Both the position numbers and the translations under genes were made by a program. Below the pieces are notes generated by a model, which saw only the letters and a program-made list of their open reading frames with translations, was not told the origin of the DNA and did not search any database. Below, piece after piece: positions 6,519-10,626 of a stretch of 10,626 nt of DNA (position 1 is the first letter of the stretch; every line of letters begins with the position of its first letter). The DNA comes from Candidatus Woesearchaeota archaeon (GTDB taxonomy: Archaea; Nanobdellota; Nanobdellia; Woesearchaeales; WJKV01): NCBI GenBank assembly GCA_019323495.1, contig JAHWHE010000062.1:1-10626 (forward strand), written 5' to 3'.

Positions 6519-7166
6519 ATGATCGAGACAGAAAGCACATTGGAAGCCTGGAAAAAACTGCTCAGGCATATTTACGAGAATGGAAACAACTATGTTGACG
6601 AAGACAACAGAAGGTGCAGGGAAATCCTTAATTTCGTAGTCACGATCAAGAATCCTGAAAAAGACGTCACCAAGCCAATAGACTTGTTGAACAGTTTCGA
6701 GAAATGGCGCTATCCCCCGCTGGACAAGATTGCGAACAGCATCCTGTCTCCTGACCACATAAACAGCAAATTCTCTTACAGCTACGGCCCAAGACTGTTT
6801 AATTTCAGCGGCCAGTTGAATCAACTGGATGACTTTGTGATCCCTGTCTTGCAGAAGGAATGGTGGAGCAGGAAAGCCCTTGTCAATTTTTGGGACAACA
6901 TGATAGACAGCTCCATGAACAAGAAAGCAAGTCCTGGGATGACCAACATCCTGTTCAAGATAATAGACAAGAAGAAATTGAATGTCACTGCAATAATAAG
7001 AAGCAATGACATGTTCTTTGGCTGGCCTGCAAATGTCTATCATCTATATGTCATCCAGAAGTATGTCGCCAAAAAACTCGGTCTTGAGATAGGGGAAATC
7101 ATCACATTCAGCTTCTCAGCCCACATCTTCGAGGACCAGTTCGAGTTCGTAGAGCAGGTCATCTAA
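6519..7166 (+). CDS. Thymidylate-synthase-like protein lacking the catalytic Cys
   Basis: The 215 residues follow the archaeal thymidylate synthase plan from end to end: N-terminal helix (E-A-W-K-K-L-L-R-H-I-Y-E-N-G), Y-S-Y-G-P-R-L-F, N-Q-L-D-D-F-V-I, S-R-K-A-L-V-N-F-W (phosphate-binding Arg region), R-S-N-D-M-F-F-G-W-P-A-N (161-172) and S-A-H-I-F-E-D (H202). Genuine enzymes use a Cys in a P-C motif to attack dUMP C6. Here that motif reads S-P-G-M, with Gly140 in the Cys place, and the only Cys in the protein is far away in R-R-C-R near the N-terminus. The Tyr of the usual H-x-Y is Phe204. Nucleotide- and phosphate-binding positions look partly kept, so the protein may bind dUMP, another pyrimidine nucleotide or folate without methylating it. 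It follows the winged-helix gene at a 1-nt distance and overlaps the end of the convergent archaeosortase gene by 4 nt. Family assignment is firm; loss of classical activity is inferred. Confidence 0.82.
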   Translation: MIETESTLEAWKKLLRHIYENGNNYVDEDNRRCREILNFVVTIKNPEKDVTKPIDLLNSFEKWRYPPLDKIANSILSPDHINSKFSYSYGPRLFNFSGQLNQLDDFVIPVLQKEWWSRKALVNFWDNMIDSSMNKKASPGMTNILFKIIDKKKLNVTAIIRSNDMFFGWPANVYHLYVIQKYVAKKLGLEIGEIITFSFSAHIFEDQFEFVEQVI

Positions 7167-8179
7167 GTCTTCATCCACTTATAGGATAAGAATTCAAACA
7201 AGATAAAGAATACTGCAAATAATATCCAGCCAAAGTTGGAATGAAAACCTCCTGCTGCAAAAGCAGGACTTATCTCGCTGCCCGCAATCATCAGCAGAGT
7301 AACTCTTAATATGTTTATCAGGAACATCGTTCCTATACCTAGAGGGTACAGGACAAATAATTTCTTTTTATTGATTGTTTTCCATTCAATAATTACAATT
7401 ATGGTAAAAAACAACAGAAACAAGGACATTCCCTCTATCCCGCTACATTCCTTGAATATCGCGCCTGCAAAACGGGGCGTTCCAACAGTGGGAATCCCCT
7501 CGTACAGATAACCGAAACTAGTGCTTGCAGAAGAATATAGTGCATCGCTATAAATTAAACTCAATAAAAAATGCGAGGTTTTTCCGACGACAATAGAAAA
7601 GAACGGCCATAATCGCTGAAAATATGTATAAAAGTTCAGAAACAACCATGCAAGAACAAAGCTTATTATTATTTGAATAGAAAATCTTTTAACAAATTTG
7701 ATAATGGTTTTTGGAGAAAAGAATACAAAGCCTAGGCTTATTGCCAGTGCGGCAGCGAGCAGATACCATAGAAACAACAACAGCGAATACCTTCCGCCCG
7801 TTGTCTCGATGATGTGAAAATTAAGGAACAGGAATAGAACAAAAATCACAATGTTCAGCCCGAAGAACAGAATCCCTTTTACCCAGTTCCATTGCTCTAT
7901 CTTTCCCAGTTTGTTGAACTTGTGCCTGACAACAAAATAAGTTATTATTGTTCCGAAAAGCAGCAAGAGAAAAGGAACTTTGTACAAGAAGATGTGGTGT
8001 TCCTGCCACAAAGAACCGCCTATAGAAAGGCTCATGTCAGTTGTCTGGATGATTTTAGTCTTATAGATGTATTTGAAGAAGTACAGTTGAACAAACAGGA
8101 TCAGGAAAAAACAGCCCAGCCTGATTGAATTAGAGAAAAGTGAATTGGTGTAAAATCTATCAAGCAGGTTTTTTCCCAT
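7163..8179 (-). CDS. Archaeosortase/exosortase family transpeptidase
   Basis: A 338-residue integral membrane protein with about eight membrane helices. The exosortase/archaeosortase triad is intact: Cys245 in E-C-S-G-I-E-G-M, Arg292 in N-I-L-R-V-T-L-L, and His313 in G-G-F-H-S-N-F-G-W. These enzymes cleave C-terminal PEP/PGF/PEF-type signals of surface proteins and transfer them to a lipid or other acceptor on the outer face of the membrane. The C-S-G-I-E-G core and the S-P-x-x-A-x-G-G-F-H-S run remind me of the exosortase E (VPEID-CTERM) group, but the CAAX-protease half fused to that group is absent. The likely substrate in this window is the protein at 3789-4187. The gene is head-to-head with a glycosyltransferase gene across 72 nt and seems to have a leaderless start (TATA at 8202-8213). 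Exact subfamily is uncertain; family is clear. Confidence 0.9.
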   Translation of the reverse strand: MGKNLLDRFYTNSLFSNSIRLGCFFLILFVQLYFFKYIYKTKIIQTTDMSLSIGGSLWQEHHIFLYKVPFLLLLFGTIITYFVVRHKFNKLGKIEQWNWVKGILFFGLNIVIFVLFLFLNFHIIETTGGRYSLLLFLWYLLAAALAISLGFVFFSPKTIIKFVKRFSIQIIISFVLAWLFLNFYTYFQRLWPFFSIVVGKTSHFLLSLIYSDALYSSASTSFGYLYEGIPTVGTPRFAGAIFKECSGIEGMSLFLLFFTIIVIIEWKTINKKKLFVLYPLGIGTMFLINILRVTLLMIAGSEISPAFAAGGFHSNFGWILFAVFFILFEFLSYKWMKT

Positions 8180-8201
8180 TAGATAAAAAATGCCTGTCTT
8201 A

Positions 8202-8213
8202 GATATAAATATT
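8202..8213 (-). promoter_or_regulatory. TATA box of the archaeosortase gene
   Basis: The minus strand reads AATATTTATATC, centred about 28 nt upstream of the ATG at 8179, consistent with a leaderless start; no Shine-Dalgarno precedes that ATG. Confidence 0.5.
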
Positions 8214-8220
8214 GCTAAAA

Positions 8221-8232
8221 CTATTTAAATAG
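8221..8232. promoter_or_regulatory. Palindromic TATA box of the glycosyltransferase gene
   Basis: CTATTTAAATAG is a perfect 12-bp palindrome containing TTTAAATA (8224-8231) centred ~25 nt before the ATG at 8252, which predicts a leaderless transcript. Being symmetric, it could also act leftward as a second archaeosortase promoter with a ~20-nt leader. Confidence 0.6.
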
Positions 8233-8251
8233 CTTCAATCTCGATCAGAAT

Positions 8252-8887
8252 ATGAAATTATCAATTATCATTCCAGTGCATAACGAAGAGAAAACATTAA
8301 AGAAGACAATAGACTATCTTAATCTGAATAATATCAAAAACAAAGAATTGATTGTTGTTTGCAACGGCTGCACAGACGGTAGTGAAAAGATTGCCAAGAA
8401 ACTAACGCAAAAAACATATTCTACACCAATCGCAAGCGTCTCAAGAGCAAGGAATTATGGTGCGAAAAAAGCAACAGGCGACATCCTTGTATTCCATGAT
8501 GCAGACACTGCCTGCTCGAAAAACTATCTAAAAGCAATAAGAAAAGCAGTGCAGAAAGGCTATGACTTCGGCTGCGCAAGGCAGATTCCAGAAACAAACA
8601 ACATCTGGTACAAAATATTGCTGAAAGTGGCAAACTATAACAGCGAGAAAAAGAAGATCTTTCATGGCAATTGTTTCATGACAAAGAAAATTTTCGAACC
8701 CTACAACTCTAATTTAACTAGTTTCGAGGATACAGAACTGGCATTAAGATTAAAGAATAAAGGAAACTACATTTATCTTAAGAACTGCTGGATACGGCCT
8801 TCTGAAAGAAGTTTCAGGAAAAACGGCTATTTCTTAGGAATAATGAAAATCATTATAAAAGGAGCGTTAATATTGATGAGAAAATGA
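8252..8887 (+). CDS. Family 2 glycosyltransferase
   Basis: A 211-residue GT-A-fold glycosyltransferase of family GT2, expected to transfer a sugar from a nucleotide-sugar to a lipid, protein or glycan acceptor at the inner membrane face. The start M-K-L-S-I-I-I-P-V-H-N-E-E is the family hallmark. D-A-D (83-85) is the DxD-like metal/nucleotide-sugar site, and F-E-D-T-E-L-A-L-R-L (Glu159-Asp160) is the acceptor-side ED motif. The protein ends with a short hydrophobic stretch (F-L-G-I-M-K-I-I-I-K-G-A-L-I-L) that may sit in the membrane. It is at the small end of the family. Its stop overlaps the next start as ATGA, so it is translationally coupled to the ThiI-like gene, although no functional link is obvious. 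It is divergent from the archaeosortase gene, and a role in surface glycan or lipid-linked sugar synthesis fits. Sugar and acceptor cannot be read from the sequence. Confidence 0.88.
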   Translation: MKLSIIIPVHNEEKTLKKTIDYLNLNNIKNKELIVVCNGCTDGSEKIAKKLTQKTYSTPIASVSRARNYGAKKATGDILVFHDADTACSKNYLKAIRKAVQKGYDFGCARQIPETNNIWYKILLKVANYNSEKKKIFHGNCFMTKKIFEPYNSNLTSFEDTELALRLKNKGNYIYLKNCWIRPSERSFRKNGYFLGIMKIIIKGALILMRK

Positions 8888-9489
8888 AAGGCTTATTATT
8901 GATTTCAAGCGGATTTGACAGCGCAGTCGCAGGCTATATTATGAAACAGCAGAAAATAGACGTGATCGCTGTTCATTTTGGAAAAGAAAATAGTTCCCAG
9001 GAAAAATGGACAGAGCAGATCCTGAAAAAAATAGATATTAAAAAACTCTACATAGTAGAATTGGCCCCCACATTGAAAGAATTCCTGGAAAAAGCGCAGG
9101 AAAGATTTGCATGCGTTTTCTGCAAGAGGATGATGCTCAGGATAGCTGAAAAGATTGCAGAAAAAGAGAATTGCGATTTTCTGATCACAGGAGACAGTCT
9201 TGGGCAAGTTGCATCCCAGACATTACACAACATGACAGTTATAGACAGCGCTGTAAAGATAAAAGTAATGCGGCCGTTGTTAGGGAAAGACAAGAAAGAC
9301 ATCATGGACATTGCAAGAAAGATAGGGACTTATGATATCAGCAAACTTTCCACTATCTGCTGTGCATTTGCCCCAAAAAGCCCCGCCACAAAAAGCACCC
9401 TAAAACAATTAGAAGCAGAAGAAGCGAGCATAGATATTGAAAAAATCATCAAAGAACGACTGAAAACTATGAAAATCAAGAATCTGTGA
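8884..9489 (+). CDS. Stand-alone ThiI-type PP-loop sulfurtransferase domain
   Basis: A 201-residue protein equal to the adenylation (PP-loop) part of ThiI, which makes 4-thiouridine at tRNA position 8 and in some organisms supplies thiamine sulfur. Motifs are S-S-G-F-D-S (8-13, the ATP PP-loop, with Ser9 replacing the usual first Gly of SGGxDS), C-V-F-C-K-R-M-M (Cys77, Cys80), T-G-D-S-L-G-Q-V-A-S-Q-T, M-R-P-L-L-G-K-D-K-K-D-I, A-R-K-I-G-T-Y-D-I-S and C-C-A-F-A-P-K-S-P-A-T (Cys159-160). Full ThiI has N-terminal ferredoxin-like and THUMP domains for tRNA binding; both are missing, and no rhodanese domain is present. The CxxC matches the pair I recall in archaeal ThiI proteins that lack rhodanese. 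RNA binding would need a separate THUMP protein elsewhere. The start overlaps the glycosyltransferase stop (ATGA), and the end overlaps the convergent exonuclease gene by 14 nt. Confidence 0.85.
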   Translation: MKGLLLISSGFDSAVAGYIMKQQKIDVIAVHFGKENSSQEKWTEQILKKIDIKKLYIVELAPTLKEFLEKAQERFACVFCKRMMLRIAEKIAEKENCDFLITGDSLGQVASQTLHNMTVIDSAVKIKVMRPLLGKDKKDIMDIARKIGTYDISKLSTICCAFAPKSPATKSTLKQLEAEEASIDIEKIIKERLKTMKIKNL

Positions 9490-10225
9490 ATGTTTTCTTC
9501 CACAACTCTTTCACGCTATGGTCTGCAATCTGTTTAAGATTAATCACATCTTCCTGATTATATTTCAATAAAAGATCAAGAAAATGCTTGTTTGCTGTGG
9601 CTCTCCACATCTTCCATAGTTCGACCGCATTATGCCCCCTCAATAATTCAAGCTCATCCGGCCTTTTGATGTTCAGCTGCAGTTCTATCTCTTTCAATCC
9701 GCCTGTCAAATCTATCTTTGAGCAGACATGCCGCAGATCAACATGAGGGACTTCTACCTTGAAATCAAAATAACGCTGCAATAATGGGATGTCAAAAGAA
9801 CTGCCGTTGAATGTGACAATCAATTTGTGCTTTTGTATTTCCTCAAGAAACAGTTCCCTATACAAATTGTTTCCTTTAAGCATGACTTTTGTACTGAAGC
9901 CGTCAAACATCCCTATCACAGTAATGTCCATATTGCTCTGGCAGGTCTCTATGTCCAGAAAGACTGCGTCGTCCTTGAAATGCTCGTACAACCTCCATTG
10001 TTCTGTCGAAGGAAACTGTGTCTGGAAATAGAGCATGTTCTCCACATCCAGATTCTTGTAGGCTTTCTGTAATTCCTTGTCATAGTGCTCTTTTCTGTGG
10101 CTGCTGATTCCTTTTATCTTGTCGCGATTAAGGAAATCATTCCAGGATTTCACTCCTTGCTGCCAGATAGCCTTTTCTTTATTGACGCTGATGTTGGGAA
10201 GAAAAATAAAACTATTCTTTATCAT
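9476..10225 (-). CDS. YprB-like RNase H-fold DEDDy exonuclease
   Basis: A 249-residue member of the YprB / RNase_H_2 family, predicted 3'-5' exonucleases of the DnaQ fold. The N-terminal ~70 residues are helical (K-A-I-W-Q-Q-G-V-K-S-W-N-D-F-L), recalling the HhH-like start of archaeal relatives. The catalytic set is F-L-D-I-E-T (Asp91, Glu93), V-T-F-N-G-S-S-F-D-I-P (Asp145) and Y-N-Q-E-D-V (Tyr222, Asp226; the DEDDy pattern Y-x3-D). ATG 10225 was chosen over upstream in-frame starts (10258, 10426) because a TTTAAAAG TATA box lies ~26 nt before it. M-I-K-N-S-F-I-F-L also matches the family start as I recall it, and the longer forms would run over the divergent zinc-protein gene. The substrate (DNA or RNA) is unknown; no helicase partner is adjacent. 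Confidence 0.85.
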   Translation of the reverse strand: MIKNSFIFLPNISVNKEKAIWQQGVKSWNDFLNRDKIKGISSHRKEHYDKELQKAYKNLDVENMLYFQTQFPSTEQWRLYEHFKDDAVFLDIETCQSNMDITVIGMFDGFSTKVMLKGNNLYRELFLEEIQKHKLIVTFNGSSFDIPLLQRYFDFKVEVPHVDLRHVCSKIDLTGGLKEIELQLNIKRPDELELLRGHNAVELWKMWRATANKHFLDLLLKYNQEDVINLKQIADHSVKELWKKTFTDS

Positions 10226-10247
10226 GTTAGATTGACAATAATAATTG

Positions 10248-10255
10248 CTTTTAAA
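10248..10255 (-). promoter_or_regulatory. TATA box of the exonuclease gene
   Basis: The minus strand reads TTTAAAAG, centred about 26 nt before the ATG at 10225. This predicts a leaderless transcript and supports that start codon over those further upstream. Confidence 0.5.
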
Positions 10256-10271
10256 CATTGTGCATAACTGT

Positions 10272-10285
10272 CCAGTGACCAGTGA
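10272..10285. repeat. Tandem CCAGTGA repeat between divergent promoters
   Basis: Two perfect, directly adjacent copies of CCAGTGA (10272-10278 and 10279-10285) lie just upstream of the zinc-protein TATA box and between it and the exonuclease promoter. ACTG (10267-10270) forms an inverted match to the first copy. It is a candidate regulator-binding site, but short enough to be chance. Confidence 0.35.
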
Positions 10286-10290
10286 AAACC

Positions 10291-10298
10291 TTTTTATA
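10291..10298 (+). promoter_or_regulatory. TATA box of the zinc-protein gene (and perhaps tRNA-Thr)
   Basis: TTTTTATA preceded by purine-rich GAAAACC, centred ~28 nt before the ATG at 10323, fits a near-leaderless transcript. No comparably good TATA box lies ~25 nt before the tRNA, so this promoter may also drive the tRNA. Confidence 0.5.
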
Positions 10299-10322
10299 GT
10301 GCTCCCCATCTTAACAGTTAAA

Positions 10323-10478
10323 ATGAAATGCGACATTTGCAAGAAAAACATCCAGACAACGTTCCTGAATAAACTGTTAGGCACAGTGATAAAAGACAGA
10401 AAAGGAAAAAAACACAGTGTCTGCAAAGAATGCCAGAAGCAGTTAAAGACAAAGGACGAATTGTTGTCAAAATTGTAA
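10323..10478 (+). CDS. 51-residue CxxC/CxxC zinc-binding protein
   Basis: A very small basic protein with two cysteine pairs, C-D-I-C (residues 3-6) and C-K-E-C (34-37), separated by a segment containing N-K-L-L-G-T-V-I-K-D-R-K-G-K-K-H. Four cysteines in this layout usually bind one zinc ion as a zinc ribbon or treble-clef knuckle. The Lys-rich composition suggests contact with nucleic acid or the ribosome, but no family is recognised. The in-frame ATG at 10245 was rejected because the TATA box at 10291-10298 lies downstream of it and the extension overlaps the divergent exonuclease promoter. ATG 10323 follows the TATA box at leaderless distance. The gene ends 4 nt before tRNA-Thr, so the two may share a transcript. 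Confidence 0.7.
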   Translation: MKCDICKKNIQTTFLNKLLGTVIKDRKGKKHSVCKECQKQLKTKDELLSKL

Positions 10479-10482
10479 GTCT

Positions 10483-10555
10483 GCCTCCGTAGCTCAGCCG
10501 GTAGAGCAGCGCTCTCGTAAAGCGCAGGTCGAGGGTTCGAATCCCTTCGGAGGCT
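10483..10555 (+). tRNA. tRNA-Thr (anticodon CGU)
   Basis: A complete 73-nt cloverleaf. The acceptor stem is GCCTCCG (10483-10489) with CGGAGGC (10548-10554); discriminator T is at 10555. T8-A9 follow, then D stem GCTC/GAGC, anticodon stem GCGCT/AGCGC with loop CTCGTAA, giving anticodon CGT, which reads ACG threonine codons. The variable loop is AGGTC and the T arm is GAGGG TTCGAAT CCCTT (one G-U pair). There is no intron and CCA is not encoded. A U discriminator is normal for archaeal tRNA-Thr. U8 is the position modified by ThiI, whose catalytic domain is encoded 1 kb upstream. It begins 4 nt after the zinc-protein stop codon. Confidence 0.95.
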
Positions 10556-10626
10556 TTAGAAAGGCAGTCCGTCACTAAAACACTCAACTACTGGTCTGAA
10601 ATCTTCTTCTCCCTTTTTCTGGTTTA
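10556..10626 (-). CDS. Possible 3' end of a minus-strand gene
   Basis: From the window end a minus-strand frame is open for 22 codons and ends at TAA (10556-10558), one base beyond the tRNA. The predicted tail reads K-G-E-E-D-F-R-P-V-V-E-C-F-S-D-G-L-P-F. Its composition looks like real protein, but the stretch is too short to assign, and chance is possible. If real, it converges on the tRNA gene. Confidence 0.3.
   Translation of the reverse strand, partial: NQKKGEEDFRPVVECFSDGLPF

Noticed and set aside
6510..7043. Minus-strand ORF of 177 codons
   Set aside because: It lies wholly antisense to the thymidylate-synthase-like gene, whose motifs are unmistakable, and has no promoter or family match.
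7160..7170. Convergent gene overlap of 4 nt as a frameshift or assembly fault
   Set aside because: Both genes end in complete, family-like C-termini; a CTAA shared stop overlap is normal in compact archaeal genomes.
7892..8128. Plus-strand ORF of 78 codons
   Set aside because: Antisense to the membrane-spanning N-terminal part of the archaeosortase, with no promoter of its own.
10226..10426. Longer start for the exonuclease
   Set aside because: The extension is antisense to the zinc-protein gene and includes both promoters; a leaderless promoter at 10248-10255 supports ATG 10225.
10318..10587. Minus-strand ORF of 89 codons covering the tRNA
   Set aside because: It is the reverse complement of the tRNA gene and of the zinc-protein gene; the E-G-I-R-T-L-D-L-R type peptide is a familiar artefact of translating tRNA genes.

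Overview
The window looks archaeal, most likely from a DPANN-type genome (Woesearchaeota/Pacearchaeota-like is my best guess, not proven). The reasons are as follows. The sequence is AT-rich with tightly packed genes. Recurrent TTTAAATA-type TATA boxes lie about 25-31 nt upstream of start codons, implying leaderless or very short-leader transcripts. One gene has a strong GAGGTGA Shine-Dalgarno. Gene content includes an Lrp/AsnC regulator, an archaeal-type thymidylate synthase fold, a PEF-CTERM-like surface protein, an archaeosortase, a stand-alone ThiI PP-loop domain and a tRNA-Thr(CGU) without encoded CCA.

Layout. 1-3783 (+): the 3' end of a Ser/Thr protein kinase gene, then one base later a second, much larger gene. 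The second encodes a kinase domain, one membrane helix and a ~600-residue outer part ending in a helical domain that resembles the (alpha/alpha)6 barrel of GH88-type unsaturated glycuronyl hydrolases. 3789-4187 (-): a small secreted protein with 17-residue repeats and a C-terminal PEF-type sorting signal. 4241-4780 (-): an Lrp/AsnC regulator, divergent across a 132-nt promoter region from a two-gene unit at 4913-7166 (+). That unit encodes an unrecognised 534-residue winged-helix protein and a thymidylate-synthase-like protein whose catalytic cysteine is replaced by glycine. 7163-8179 (-): an archaeosortase/exosortase with an intact Cys-Arg-His triad. 8252-9489 (+): a family-2 glycosyltransferase overlapping by 4 nt a ThiI-like PP-loop protein. 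9476-10225 (-): a YprB-like DEDDy exonuclease. 10323-10478 (+): a 51-residue CxxC/CxxC zinc-binding protein, followed after 4 nt by tRNA-Thr. The last 71 nt may hold the 3' end of a minus-strand gene.

Two themes stand out. The first is a cell-surface theme: a receptor-like kinase with a glycan-hydrolase-like outer domain, a PEF-CTERM protein, its likely processing enzyme and a glycosyltransferase all lie within about 8.4 kb. The second is the winged-helix plus Cys-less thymidylate-synthase pair, which I do not recognise as a described system and which could be a nucleotide- or folate-sensing regulatory unit. No CRISPR array, insertion sequence or integrase was seen, and no stretch longer than 300 nt lacks a gene.
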